From NCBI RefSeq assembly GCF_017104715.1, contig NZ_JAAGPI010000004.1:372001-436000 (forward strand): a stretch of DNA of 64,000 nucleotides, written 5' to 3'. Position 1 is the stretch's first letter. The number at the start of each line of letters is the position of its first letter. The notes under the pieces were generated by a model that was given only the letters and a program-made list of their open reading frames with translations, did no database searches and was not told where the DNA came from. The translations under genes were made by a program, and so were the position numbers. The stretch comes from Burkholderia sp. Ac-20365. Its GTDB lineage: Bacteria; Pseudomonadota; Gammaproteobacteria; Burkholderiales; Burkholderiaceae. Shown here in pieces: positions 7,975-16,512 of this stretch.

Positions 7975-8598
7975 TTGCATACGCAGCCTTATCACCGATA
8001 TCCGATCACGATGGTGCGGCTGATCAGTCCGGAAGGTGGCCGGTCGTCGATCGACGAGATGGTCGTGGCGGCTCTTCGGGCGCACAGAAAAGAGTGCTGG
8101 TCACTGCAGACGCGCGATCAGTTGCATCGGCTCCTATTGCGAGGCGTGATCGCGACACTGCGGCGTGGGTCGCTTGTTGCAAGGCCGTACGCCTTGCGGT
8201 ACGGCTACATGGTAGTCGCGTACGCCACACTGGTTCAGCCTGATGGTTCTGTGGAAGACGTCAGGTATCAAGCATCGAGCGATGAGTATGAGCTGGTTGT
8301 GGGTGGCAGCGTGCACGTGCCGGCGGAAACAGTCGAAGAGATGCGCGCCTCGTCCGCCGGCGACACGGCGGGTGTTCCCACCGCGCTGCGAACGGCGATC
8401 GCTGCAGGGCGACAGGTATCGGCGCCGGAGTGGGCGAACGGAGCAGCGACACTGGTCGTTGACGGCGGCTGGTGCTCAGCAACCCTCGAGCGCGATGGAA
8501 TGGTGCGCGTTACTTCCTTCTCGAGGTCAGCCTGTCCCGCGGGTTCACAGCGCGTGAGTGGCGGGGAAGGGCATCGCGCTCCGACATGGGGTACCTAA
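7975..8598 (+). CDS. Hypothetical protein, 207 aa
   Basis: Start uncertain: a TTG at 7975 follows ATGAGG by about 7 nt, and an in-frame ATG lies 12 codons later. The N-terminal 90 residues are helical and basic (SSIDEMVVAALRAHRKE...), the middle is beta-rich (GYMVVAYATLVQPDG; YELVVGGSVHVP), and the C-terminus has a GGWCSATLERDG strand pair. Not recognised. It is divergent from the gene starting at 7680. Confidence 0.6.
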   Translation: MHTQPYHRYPITMVRLISPEGGRSSIDEMVVAALRAHRKECWSLQTRDQLHRLLLRGVIATLRRGSLVARPYALRYGYMVVAYATLVQPDGSVEDVRYQASSDEYELVVGGSVHVPAETVEEMRASSAGDTAGVPTALRTAIAAGRQVSAPEWANGAATLVVDGGWCSATLERDGMVRVTSFSRSACPAGSQRVSGGEGHRAPTWGT

Positions 8599-8714
8599 AA
8601 AGCCGCTCGTCTTCCGCGTGCATTCCGTGACTGTGGCGTGATCGCTCGGCTGAGAATGCTGAAATAGTGGGGCGGTCGGTCCGCCCCGGTAGATCTGCAC
8701 GCGAGGACACATCG

Positions 8715-9059
8715 ATGGAATTGGGCAAGCTGCATCAGGCGGGCGGGATTTTCGGAGCCTTCAAGGCGGTTCGCGCCGCAAGGCGAAATGCACGACAGAT
8801 GGAGGAGGTGCGGCGACTGGCCCTGACGCGGGGCTCGACGGGAGGGTTGATAAAGCGCATCGACGAAAACCGCGAGCTTCTGGCGTTCTTGCAGCAAGAG
8901 TGTCCCGACGTGCTAGCGAAGAACTGGTGGGTGGAGGGTTGGATCCGCATGAACGACGAATTCTTCACCCAGTTGCAGGCAGCCCTCGAAATCGCACCGC
9001 GTCGCTTCGGCGACTATCCCCGACCGTGGCCCGGAAAAGCAGTCAGCGGACTGTCCTGA
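8715..9059 (+). CDS. Hypothetical protein, 114 aa
   Basis: Starts at an ATG about 8 nt after GCGAGGAC. The first 60 residues are basic and helical (ARRNARQMEEVRRLAL), followed by a helical region with WWVEGWIRMNDEFF near the middle. No membrane segment. It is followed by a weak stem. Function unknown. Confidence 0.6.
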   Translation: MELGKLHQAGGIFGAFKAVRAARRNARQMEEVRRLALTRGSTGGLIKRIDENRELLAFLQQECPDVLAKNWWVEGWIRMNDEFFTQLQAALEIAPRRFGDYPRPWPGKAVSGLS

Positions 9060-9133
9060 AGCGCGCCGGATTGACGAGCTGTCGACAGTGCCTGTCGGCT
9101 ATTAGGAAATCGGACGATCCTGCAAACGAAAAA

Positions 9134-9153
9134 GCCCGATAACTCGGGGGTTT
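9134..9153 (+). terminator. Weak stem-loop after the gene ending at 9059
   Basis: CCCGA/TCGGG with a 4-nt loop followed by GGTTTC. Short stem and short T-run, so only a tentative terminator. Confidence 0.35.
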
Positions 9154-9240
9154 CGCCTCTCGGGTGGTCTCACCGTGATACCAGGGGTTAGACGGACGAG
9201 GAAGCTGTCTAGCCGTCATTCAAACACTGTAGGAGGAAGA

Positions 9241-9738
9241 ATGCAGCAAGCCATCGAACAACGGATCCGCTCGGCCTGGGTAGGCGCACGCTACGTCGCC
9301 TTCTACGCCAAGTGGAGCTTCATCCAGTTTTTCGTGATTCCTGCGGTCACAGGGTGCCTGCTTCTCGCGATGTCGAGCGGTTTCTCGTTCGCGAGTCTTT
9401 CGCGAGACGCCTATCAGATCGTCGCGCAGTATCAGCAGTTGCCTGCGGCGCCCGATGGAACGTTGAACGTGCGAGCTTGCATTGACGGGGAGCGGGCGGC
9501 GCGCGACGGCAAATTGCGGCCGCCGCAACTTTGCAAGCACTTCGCAACCCGACAGGAAAGCATTGATGTGCTGGCCGAACAGACCGCGTCGTATCTCTGG
9601 TATGCCTACCTGACAATCGTGATTGTCGGCTTGGGGGCGGTGTGGACCTTCGGTATCTTCGCGAGCAGCTGGCGCGCTCTCCAGTGTTCTCTCGCTGAGG
9701 TGCGCAACGATAAAGGGGCGTTAGCGACTGCCGCCTGA
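9241..9738 (+). CDS. Inner-membrane protein, two TM segments, 165 aa
   Basis: The ATG at 9241 follows AGGAGGAAGA, which sets the start. TM1 lies at about residues 22-48 and TM2 at about 120-145, with a ~70-residue loop between them that holds two cysteines (RACIDGERAARDGKLRPPQLC), suggesting a periplasmic disulfide-bonded loop. Topology resembles small proteins found beside conjugation or pilus genes, but no family is recognised. A GC-rich hairpin follows the stop. Confidence 0.65.
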   Translation: MQQAIEQRIRSAWVGARYVAFYAKWSFIQFFVIPAVTGCLLLAMSSGFSFASLSRDAYQIVAQYQQLPAAPDGTLNVRACIDGERAARDGKLRPPQLCKHFATRQESIDVLAEQTASYLWYAYLTIVIVGLGAVWTFGIFASSWRALQCSLAEVRNDKGALATAA

Positions 9739-9745
9739 TGCGGCG

Positions 9746-9769
9746 ATAGGCCGGCGTGCCCCGGCCTAT
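9746..9769 (+). terminator. Hairpin after the membrane protein gene
   Basis: ATAGGCCGG/CCGGCCTAT with a 6-nt loop, 8 nt after the stop. No U-run; it lies between convergent genes and may serve both. Confidence 0.55.
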
Positions 9770-9801
9770 TAGTCTGCGCGCGGCGCCCCGAGCGCTTCAG
9801 A

Positions 9802-11502
9802 TCAGGCTGCAGCGCGGCTCATCAACCGGTCCTGCACTGTGCGACGCTTTGCCTTGGGATGGCTACCGGGAAGCGCCATGTGAGCGAAGTTTGCGCTGAT
9901 GAAAGCTGCCGCCCATGGTGGGCTCACGCTGTTGCCGCACATGTGAATCTGTTGGGTCTTTGTGAAGATCCGCCCGTCGTGCCCTTTATCGATGATGTAA
10001 TTCTCCGGAAAGCCCTGAGCGTTGTACAAGGCGCGAGGCTCAAGCATACGAAGCTGTACGTCGACAATCACGTACACGTTGCCGCCGACGGTGACAGTAA
10101 CAGGTTCACCCTCCGGGGTATTGGTCGCGACACCGTGCTGTCTAAGGAACGAAGCGACACGAAGCGCGCCTTCTTCATGATCCGGTGAAAGATGACACTC
10201 GACGAGCGCATGGTGTTGCCCGCCAGCGCTGATCGTGTGCAGAGGTTCCCGAAGATCGCGCGCGTCGCAGTTCCCGCGCAGGTGCGCGAGGTGTGCGGTG
10301 ATCAACTGCTGTTGTGATCCTTTATTAGTTATACTTGACATGGGGCGGCGCAGATCATGTCCCGGAACGCCCCGAACATCGTTGAAGCCACCGTTCATCT
10401 GGGCAAGATAGGCCGTGGCGATAGCGTGTTTGGCTCCTCCGGCTACGACAGTCCCCAGCGGTTGGCGAATGTCGAGCGCACGCGGCGCCTGGCCATCGCG
10501 CTCGCCATAGCCCATCTGAATGAGAACCGGTGCGGCGGCGGCTGAAGGCCCGCCGATGCCGGAACCGGAAACTGCACGGAAAGGCTCGCGAAGGCCGCTA
10601 TAGAGGCGCACATTGCCTTGCTCGAGACCCGGGACGATGAACGGATCCTCGCTTTTGAGAACAAATCGGTCTATGCCGACCGCTATGCGACGTAGGGTCG
10701 CTGCAGCGAGTTCCTTCTTGCGCCCGAAGATGCTTCGCGAGGGGATTGTGAAATCGATGCACTCGGCTGCCGTGCGGAGCGCCTGCTGACCCTTCGTGGG
10801 GCTCGTGGAATGGCTCGCTTCAGGCCACACAATGTCGGCGCCGTCGCAACGCGCTATCATCAAAAGGCGCTCACGAGTGGTCCGTGCGCCGTAGTCGCAT
10901 GCGCGGGTTACGCGCCACTCGACTTTGTACCCCATACCGCGAAGGAGGGCGACGAAGCGCTTCCACGTCCTGCCGAGCCTCTTCCGGTCAGGGACGAGGT
11001 ACTGCTGCTGGACAGGCACGTGCTCCCTGGGACCTGCGATCGAACCGTCGATCTTGATGACCCGTCCGGTAGCTGGATCGCGCTTTGCGACAAGTCTTGT
11101 CCACGTTTGGATCTGGGCCACGTTCTCGAGGCTAATGCCCTCGGGCCTCACGGTGCCCGCCCAGTGGAGTACGACCCAGGAAAGGGCGCGAATCCTGTGG
11201 TCGCGAGGTTGCCCGGCTTTCGCCTGACTGAAATGGGTGCAGTCGGGGCTCGCATGTAACAGCCCCACGCGACGCCCACGAGTTGCTGTGTAGGGGCACA
11301 CCTCTCGGACGTCGGCGATCAGATGTTCGGTCTGCGGATGGTTCGCCTGATGCATGCTGAGAGCGTGCGGATTGTGATTAATCGCGAGTTCTGCGTGGCG
11401 ATTGAGTGCCATCTCAATACCTTCTGACATTCCGCCGCCCCCGGCGAACAGGTCGCAGACAATAGACGGCTCGATATCGAGGATGAACTGATCGCGTTGC
11501 AT
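9802..11502 (-). CDS. DNA (cytosine-5) methyltransferase
   Basis: 566 residues. The C5-MTase motifs are in order: motif I DLFAGGGG (about 17-24, S-adenosylmethionine binding), motif IV ASPDC with catalytic C88 (family consensus is PPC; the extra Asp matches a known phage/plasmid subgroup), motif VI ENV (126-128), motif VIII RTTRERLL, and motifs IX-X ending GNSVSPPWA. The long stretch between motifs VIII and IX, with repeated (L/R)R-x-P-x-x-T/S-I segments, is the target-recognition region. No restriction endonuclease is adjacent, so it looks like a solitary methylase, for example to mask the element's DNA. Start at 11502 rather than 19 codons upstream; it lacks the hairpin leader. Confidence 0.9.
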   Translation of the reverse strand: MQRDQFILDIEPSIVCDLFAGGGGMSEGIEMALNRHAELAINHNPHALSMHQANHPQTEHLIADVREVCPYTATRGRRVGLLHASPDCTHFSQAKAGQPRDHRIRALSWVVLHWAGTVRPEGISLENVAQIQTWTRLVAKRDPATGRVIKIDGSIAGPREHVPVQQQYLVPDRKRLGRTWKRFVALLRGMGYKVEWRVTRACDYGARTTRERLLMIARCDGADIVWPEASHSTSPTKGQQALRTAAECIDFTIPSRSIFGRKKELAAATLRRIAVGIDRFVLKSEDPFIVPGLEQGNVRLYSGLREPFRAVSGSGIGGPSAAAAPVLIQMGYGERDGQAPRALDIRQPLGTVVAGGAKHAIATAYLAQMNGGFNDVRGVPGHDLRRPMSSITNKGSQQQLITAHLAHLRGNCDARDLREPLHTISAGGQHHALVECHLSPDHEEGALRVASFLRQHGVATNTPEGEPVTVTVGGNVYVIVDVQLRMLEPRALYNAQGFPENYIIDKGHDGRIFTKTQQIHMCGNSVSPPWAAAFISANFAHMALPGSHPKAKRRTVQDRLMSRAAA

Positions 11503-11727
11503 ATTGAGGTCTCTCTCGCAGAAGAATGCTGATTGCGTCACTGGCGCGGGTATCGACACGAAGGTTGTGATCGCATCGTCTTGTCACATCAGTGTCGCGT
11601 GCGAGTACCCAAACGCAAGTCGGCGGCGGTGGAGCACAGAAGTGCGTCGGGCCGATTCAATGGTCGGGAGGAGGATCAACGGCGAGCCGCTATGGCTGGC
11701 TGCTGTTAGGTAGGGGCAGAGTTGAAG

Positions 11728-11753
11728 CCGGGGCGGCGTGGCCGCTGCCCCGG
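11728..11753 (-). terminator. GC-rich hairpin after P-loop ATPase gene
   Basis: CCGGGGC...GCCCCGG with inner GGC/GCC pairs, 8 nt beyond the stop at 11762; no U-tract. Confidence 0.5.
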
Positions 11754-11761
11754 TGGCGCCA

Positions 11762-12208
11762 TCATGCTGCGTGGAGGCGAGGGTAAGCGAGTGACATCGG
11801 AGGCACGTTCTGCTCTCTCGCGCCGAGTTGCGCTTCCGTCGTCGATCGGCCGTGAATAGCCAGGGCGACATCACGCATGCCTCCGTGGCGCATTAGTGGC
11901 GTCAGGAGGCCGATCGGGAAGTCGCTGAACTGCTTGGCGACAACAACAAGCCGGACGCCTGTCGCGCAGAGGCGCGCGAGGGTCGTTTCGTGGTCGCGGA
12001 GCAGGGATCGCGGCACCTCGTCGAGCACGATGGCGGTCGCGGCCGGCGCGTGGCGGACCGCATCGTCAAAGATAAGGTCGGTCGAGCAATGGTCGAAGAT
12101 ATAGACGTGGGTGCGTCGTTGGGCGTAGTGGAGAGCGAGATCGCTTTTTCCGCTGCCAGCAGGCCCGGTGATCAGGACGTTGTTCACTGTGAAGTGTCCG
12201 GTTGTCAT
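11762..12208 (-). CDS. Small P-loop ATPase, 148 aa
   Basis: Walker A GPAGSGKS at residues 15-22, directly after a short N-terminal strand, and a Walker B-like AIVLDE at about 59-64, followed by a region resembling a sensor strand (VRLVVVAKQF). The size and the lack of a DNA-binding extension suggest a stripped-down FtsK/HerA- or ABC-type ATPase core like those in phage and plasmid accessory genes. Start at the ATG at 12208; the longer in-frame extension has no SD and atypical composition. Partner and substrate unknown. Confidence 0.65.
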   Translation of the reverse strand: MTTGHFTVNNVLITGPAGSGKSDLALHYAQRRTHVYIFDHCSTDLIFDDAVRHAPAATAIVLDEVPRSLLRDHETTLARLCATGVRLVVVAKQFSDFPIGLLTPLMRHGGMRDVALAIHGRSTTEAQLGAREQNVPPMSLAYPRLHAA

Positions 12209-12481
12209 GCGGCACCAGGCTGGCCAGCAATATGGGTAACGACGTTGCAATCCTGCGCCATGGGGAGAAGCTAAACGAGACGGCGCGGACGAATGCCCGG
12301 TAGTGCTCAGGTTACGCGCGCCGCCAGGTGACTTTCGCGGGAAAGCGACAGTCCCTTGCACAACATTCGTTTTCTCCGATGTTCGAGTGTTGCCCACCGG
12401 CAATAGGCCGAATAGAATGTCGACAGCCGCTAAAACGGCATCAATATTGCCGGTCACGTGATCGGCCTTATCTTACAAGCC

Positions 12482-12566
12482 CGCTGTGGCGAGCACGACG
12501 CTCACCAGAGCTGCGCTTCGGCTCTCTCCTTTTTCGTCGCCCCTTCTAGGGCAAAAAGGAGACCCC
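12482..12566 (+). promoter_or_regulatory. Three-hairpin leader RNA, gene starting at 12567
   Basis: Plus strand. Hairpin A is GAGC/GCTC, hairpin B is AGAGC/GCTCT. In hairpin C, CTCCTTTTT (12526-12534) pairs perfectly with AAAAAGGAG (12553-12561) around GCCC/GGGC. This copy shows the element follows gene orientation. Confidence 0.82.
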
Positions 12567-13052
12567 ATGAATTCAAATGCATTGCGCTATCGCACGGCCG
12601 GTTGGGAACGGGCGCGTGTCGCTCACAATCGTGTCCGACCGGATTTCGCGCGGCACATGCGGCGTATCGCTGCTCCCGTTCAGATTGCCTATCAGCGATT
12701 GATGTCGACCTACGCGGGATCCCCGGTGGGCATCGAATGCAGGTTGGGCGACCGTCGACAATGGTGTTTTATCGTGGAAGAAATGTCCTCCGCGGAGGAC
12801 AAGTGGCGAATCCAGTTTTTCGATGAAGATGGTTTTGTCGGCCACGGTTGCGAGAAGACCCTCGAAAAGGCTGTCGAACGCATCGTGCAGGAGGGGTATC
12901 GGACGATCGATCCCGGGGCACTGGACCGGATCGCGTCGACGCCACGTTGGGCTCGCGGCGTGAAGGTCGCCACGATCCGGCAGAAGCATCAGGAAGGTCT
13001 CATCGACTTCCAGCAGATGTGCACAGAAATGAAAGCGCTAGCTGCTGTTTAG
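12567..13052 (+). CDS. Hypothetical protein, 161 aa
   Basis: Starts at the ATG after AAAAAGGAGACCCC. Arg-rich helical N-terminus (RYRTAGWERARVAHNRVRPDFARHMRR), a central beta-hairpin domain with IECRLGDRRQWCFIVEEM, and a helical C-terminus. The basic N-terminus could bind nucleic acid, but no family is recognised. First of four consecutive plus-strand unknowns. Confidence 0.7.
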   Translation: MNSNALRYRTAGWERARVAHNRVRPDFARHMRRIAAPVQIAYQRLMSTYAGSPVGIECRLGDRRQWCFIVEEMSSAEDKWRIQFFDEDGFVGHGCEKTLEKAVERIVQEGYRTIDPGALDRIASTPRWARGVKVATIRQKHQEGLIDFQQMCTEMKALAAV

Positions 13053-13130
13053 CATCCAACCGATCCTGATTCTGAATCGGCAGTGACTGAGCGTATGTGT
13101 ACGTACGCCTGAACTTTCAAGGAAAAAAAA

Positions 13131-13152
13131 GCCGACCACGGATGTGGTCGGC
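13131..13152. terminator. Intrinsic terminator after the gene ending at 13052
   Basis: Perfect 9-bp stem GCCGACCAC/GTGGTCGGC with a 4-nt loop. An A8 tract on the left gives a strong U-tract only for the minus strand. It is still the only terminator-like element between two plus-strand genes. Confidence 0.6.
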
Positions 13153-13302
13153 CAAACTACAGTGTGCTGGATTCCGAGGGTTGGTTGTTCCATCACCACG
13201 CGACCGATGAAGACCGCGCTGAACGAATTGTCGATTGTTTAGCAAAGCCCCTCGTAGCTGAAAAGCACCCCGTAATCACTGACATTTCCTTTTTGCCTTC
13301 CT

Positions 13303-13387
13303 GTGAGCGCTTCTTGAGTGCTCACCAGAGGACGCCCACTCTCCCGCATTTCAAACGCCCGTTCTGGGCAAACAGGAGAGGTTAATC
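13303..13387 (+). promoter_or_regulatory. Three-hairpin leader RNA, gene starting at 13388
   Basis: Plus strand. Hairpin A is GTGAGC/GCTCAC, followed by CAGAG. Hairpin C pairs CTCTCC with GGAGAG around GCCC/GGGC. Confidence 0.72.
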
Positions 13388-14020
13388 ATGAGCGAGCAAA
13401 AAAACGGGGCTATGCTGGAGATCGTCTGGAAAGAGGACGACGGCGCGCTCGTCGCGACGATGGGTGCATATACGATTGGCCGCGTCGGACGCTTCAAAGC
13501 GCGTCCGCGCAGCGCTCCCGATGCCTTTGAGGTCTATCTCTCGCATTCTGAAGCCCGCATGGGAGAGCGATGTGTCGTCGTGGAATCCGTCGCGACTGAG
13601 GCGCTAGGCAAATCCCGCCTCATAGAGATGGCGCGCGCGGCAATCGCGAGTGGAACTCCGAGCGACGTGCTGGCGGTGGTGACTGGCAGGTGGCCCGAGC
13701 GAAAGTTCAAGCCTGGCGACGTGGTCTGCTGGACAAACGACTACGGTGTGAAATGGCACGGCAGACGTGTGGTCGGCGTGGAAAATCCGGATCGCTTTAG
13801 CCATCGGTACTACGTGGAGCCGAACGACGCGCCGTGGATGTATGTACGGGAGCAGAACATGGAGCTCGAGACGCTGGATCGGGCCGCACTTGAAACTGTT
13901 CGTGGCAATGATGGCGGTTTGCAACGCCATTGCGCGCAGCATTTGAGCTACCTGTCCGACATTTCCGCTGCTATTTCCGAGCAGGGCGCGTCTCAGGGCG
14001 GCCGCGGGCCCCAATCATAA
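13388..14020 (+). CDS. Hypothetical protein, 210 aa
   Basis: Starts at the ATG 9 nt after AGGAGAG. Two parts: a first domain of about 100 residues (LEIVWKEDDGALVATMGAYTIGRV..., with a helix EALGKSRLIEMARAAIASG), then a beta-barrel-like domain beginning KFKPGDVVCWTNDYGVKWHGR and containing ENPDRFSHRYYVEPNDAPW. The second part resembles small SH3-like domains in phage and plasmid proteins. Not recognised by family. Cytosolic. Confidence 0.7.
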   Translation: MSEQKNGAMLEIVWKEDDGALVATMGAYTIGRVGRFKARPRSAPDAFEVYLSHSEARMGERCVVVESVATEALGKSRLIEMARAAIASGTPSDVLAVVTGRWPERKFKPGDVVCWTNDYGVKWHGRRVVGVENPDRFSHRYYVEPNDAPWMYVREQNMELETLDRAALETVRGNDGGLQRHCAQHLSYLSDISAAISEQGASQGGRGPQS

Positions 14021-14110
14021 ACTCTGTCCGTGATGAACGCACCGCCGCACCTGAAAGGGTGTGCCGGTGAGTTTCATCGGCGGCGGAGGCGTCGATCACA
14101 GTTTGTTTGG

Positions 14111-14189
14111 GCATGCGCGTCATATCCAAACACGTTGGATCTCTCCCGGTTTCTAACGCTCGCATTGAGCACTATGTGGAGAACTGGTC
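14111..14189 (+). promoter_or_regulatory. Three-hairpin leader RNA, gene starting at 14190
   Basis: Plus strand. CCAA/TTGG forms hairpin B. TCTCC can pair with GGAGA, or alternatively CCGGTTTCT with AGAACTGG, around GCTC/GAGC. A looser copy than its neighbours. Confidence 0.55.
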
Positions 14190-14564
14190 ATGAAACTTGC
14201 AACTGTCAACACGGAAACCTCGCGCGTTCTCATGGCTTCGGACGCAAAGAATGCCGCGGACATCGGCCGTGGCTACGCGCTCGCGATGGTGCTGGGCATC
14301 CGCACGGGCGACGACTTTGACTCTGTCGGCGTTGATGCGATTGACGAATGGGCTCGTGAGGCCTATGCGTTGGGAGCTCTCGCTGGACCGGGCGGCAGTG
14401 TGCCGGAGGTCTTCAAGGGCACCCGGCTCGCGTCTGAGTGGCTCGCGGGCCAGGCACACAGCGAGGAAGAGGGTGCGCACGAAGTGTTTTCGGAAGAAGC
14501 GATGCAGGACCGTATGTTCGAAACGCCGATCTGCTTGCCGACTTTCCCAGCCGCACTGCATTGA
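14190..14564 (+). CDS. Hypothetical protein, 124 aa
   Basis: Starts at an ATG after GGAGAACTGGTC. Acidic, helical, with a Gly/Ala-rich centre (ADIGRGYALAMVLGIRTGDDF; AYALGALAGPGGSVPEVF). No membrane segment strong enough to call. Not recognised. It sits between two other unknowns on the same strand. Confidence 0.65.
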   Translation: MKLATVNTETSRVLMASDAKNAADIGRGYALAMVLGIRTGDDFDSVGVDAIDEWAREAYALGALAGPGGSVPEVFKGTRLASEWLAGQAHSEEEGAHEVFSEEAMQDRMFETPICLPTFPAALH

Positions 14565-14683
14565 AAGCGTTCGGCATTCCACTCACGCATGCGAACGCAA
14601 GCATGGCTTGCATGCGAAATTCATCAACCCTGGCGGGGCTTGTCCCCGCAGGGGGCGAGCATCGCTTATTTGCAGGAAGCAAA

Positions 14684-15295
14684 ATGTCGAAAATCGAAAG
14701 CAACCACGCCGCAACGCAGGGTACGGAAAGAAGACTGCCGCAGAACCAGATCAGTTTTGAAAGCCTGGCCATCGGTGAGCAATTCTTCGACGGCGAAAGC
14801 GGCGAATATTGGGAAAAAGTGTCTGCGACGGAAGGTGAACTTCGCTCAGGTAGCAATCATGGCGCCGATTCGAATCGCAGTGCATTTCGTTCGGACGAGA
14901 TGGTTGAGCGAGGCGGGAAAGTGCAGCAAACCATGTCTTTCGAGGACTGGGTTGCTGGCGTTGAACGCGAAGTTGGCTCGGACGTGGACGGTGAAAGCTA
15001 TCGTCAGTTCTACGATCACGGGCTATCGCCGTCCGAGGCGGTGCTTCAGGACCGTCAGGGCGACGGTGTGCTGATCGGGAAACTGCCGGAGACCCTGTAC
15101 ACGACAATTAACGGCAAGATGTCTGCGGAGGAAGCGGCGGACTCGCTGGTCTCCCATGCGAGCAAGATCGCCGACGCAATCAAGAGACGCGACAACTGCT
15201 TCTTCGAGAAACGGGTAACCAGCATCAATGCATTGCTGGACCTTCTGGCTCAATATGTTCAACAAGAGCGACAGGCAGAACCGTCGTCGAACTGA
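14684..15295 (+). CDS. Hypothetical protein, 203 aa
   Basis: Start at 14684 after GCAGGAAGC; upstream in-frame codons overlap the previous gene and its 3' region. Acidic protein with a Ser/Asn-rich N-terminal third and a helical C-terminus (ADSLVSHASKIADAIKRR; INALLDLLAQYVQQERQ). The 120-nt upstream region holds GCGGGG/CCCCGC and TTTGC/GCAAA stems around the SD, perhaps a diverged leader. Ends at a classic terminator. Confidence 0.65.
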   Translation: MSKIESNHAATQGTERRLPQNQISFESLAIGEQFFDGESGEYWEKVSATEGELRSGSNHGADSNRSAFRSDEMVERGGKVQQTMSFEDWVAGVEREVGSDVDGESYRQFYDHGLSPSEAVLQDRQGDGVLIGKLPETLYTTINGKMSAEEAADSLVSHASKIADAIKRRDNCFFEKRVTSINALLDLLAQYVQQERQAEPSSN

Positions 15296-15343
15296 TTGAA
15301 GCGCGCCGGTAGCCAGGTGTGATCCATTAACTCGCAACACCCG

Positions 15344-15388
15344 CCCGCCACGTCCTCTCACGAGGTCCTGGCGGGCTTCTTTTTTTTT
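15344..15388 (+). terminator. Rho-independent terminator
   Basis: CCCGCCACGTCCT pairs with AGGTCCTGGCGGG (one mismatch region) and is followed by CTTCTTTTTTTTT. Ends the plus-strand block 12.5-15.3 kb. Confidence 0.9.
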
Positions 15389-15483
15389 CGCACGTTCGGG
15401 GAAACTTTTCGCTTCGCGACCACACAAAAACCGTATCTTAAGAAGTCGTCGTCACCCACGGAAGGATCCGGAAACTCCGAAAA

Positions 15484-15532
15484 AAAGCCCCGGCTCCCTG
15501 CTCGTCAGGGGGACCGGGGCTTTCCTCTTTTT
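15484..15532. terminator. Bidirectional terminator
   Basis: AAAGCCCCGG/CCGGGGCTTT with inner CCCT/AGGG; A7 on the left, CCTCTTTTTT on the right. It serves the minus-strand gene ending at 15574 and backs up the preceding terminator. Confidence 0.85.
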
Positions 15533-15573
15533 TGGGCTCACCCGTTACGTGACACTCGTGAGTGGCCGGGTGT

Positions 15574-16290
15574 TCAGTGGCTCGGGTGCGTGGCGCAGCA
15601 CGGGCACGACCGGGCAGGCGCGCGAACATCCAACGTCAGTTTGTCGGTATCCGCGATCTGCAGGCTCTTCACCGCCTCGACGGGTAGATTTTCAGCGGCG
15701 GCGCGGCGAGAGAACCAAGACCAGAAGCCTGGGTGACCTGCAGCAGCGCTGAGCGAATGTTCGTCGACATATTGCCGGCAGACCGGCGGATTGCGGAAAA
15801 CCTTGTATTCATCCCGGCCGTCCGAGCCCGTGTAATAGGCGATGACCCGGTACGCGCTGCGACGCAGACTCGCATTCGGGATCTCGCGCGATTCCCACTC
15901 GCGAAACTCAACCGGGTCCAGCGAGCGACCAGCGGCCGTACGGAGGAAGCGGATGCTGATCGCGCCGGCGTCGCTCTCGAACTGCTCGCGCGAGAGGATG
16001 GTGACCAGACGGGCGGAACTGGCGGCGCGCTCACGCTGATCGATGGCGACAACGGCGACGATGAAGCACTGGGCTGCCTTGTCGAGAATCAGATGGTAGG
16101 AACGGTTTCGCTTGCTATAAGGCAGGATGACCGCCTCGCGTGTGGCAACGAGTTCGCGGACCCGGCTTACAGGGAGGCTCGACAGCTCGCGCGTGCGCTC
16201 GCCGGCCAGCAGCCCCATCATGACATCGCGACCGCAGGCCGAAAGTTGGGCGGCGACTTTGTTCTGGTTCACGGAATGCAGCATCGACAT
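15574..16290 (-). CDS. Hypothetical protein, 238 aa
   Basis: Starts at the ATG after CCAAGGAGCTAACC. N-terminal helical part, a central beta region (FIVAVVAIDQRERAA...; VTILSREQFE), and a C-terminal CPCC near the end (RSCPCCATHPSH) that could bind metal. Not recognised. Upstream sequence TTCAAACGTC...GAC with CCTT/AAGG looks like a weak version of hairpin C. Confidence 0.6.
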   Translation of the reverse strand: MSMLHSVNQNKVAAQLSACGRDVMMGLLAGERTRELSSLPVSRVRELVATREAVILPYSKRNRSYHLILDKAAQCFIVAVVAIDQRERAASSARLVTILSREQFESDAGAISIRFLRTAAGRSLDPVEFREWESREIPNASLRRSAYRVIAYYTGSDGRDEYKVFRNPPVCRQYVDEHSLSAAAGHPGFWSWFSRRAAAENLPVEAVKSLQIADTDKLTLDVRAPARSCPCCATHPSH

Positions 16291-16340
16291 GGTTAGCTCC
16301 TTGGGAATGTCTGATTGACGTTTGAAGGTCTCCATCCTCT
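16291..16340 (-). promoter_or_regulatory. Possible degenerate leader, gene starting at 16290
   Basis: CCTT/AAGG and GTC/GAC in the right order and spacing before the start, but the arms are short. Confidence 0.3.
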
Positions 16341-16512
16341 CCCGAGTCCTCCGGAATGCAAGTCGATGGTCGAGCGGCAAAAGTCGTCAGCACGGAGCGC
16401 GTCATTTCCCACCGAGCAAGATGATTGGGCGACTACGATCCGGTGGACGCTCGATCTAATCGGGATTTCCGGAACCCTTCACAACGTCAGACGTCTGCTT
16501 ACGGAGCATCAA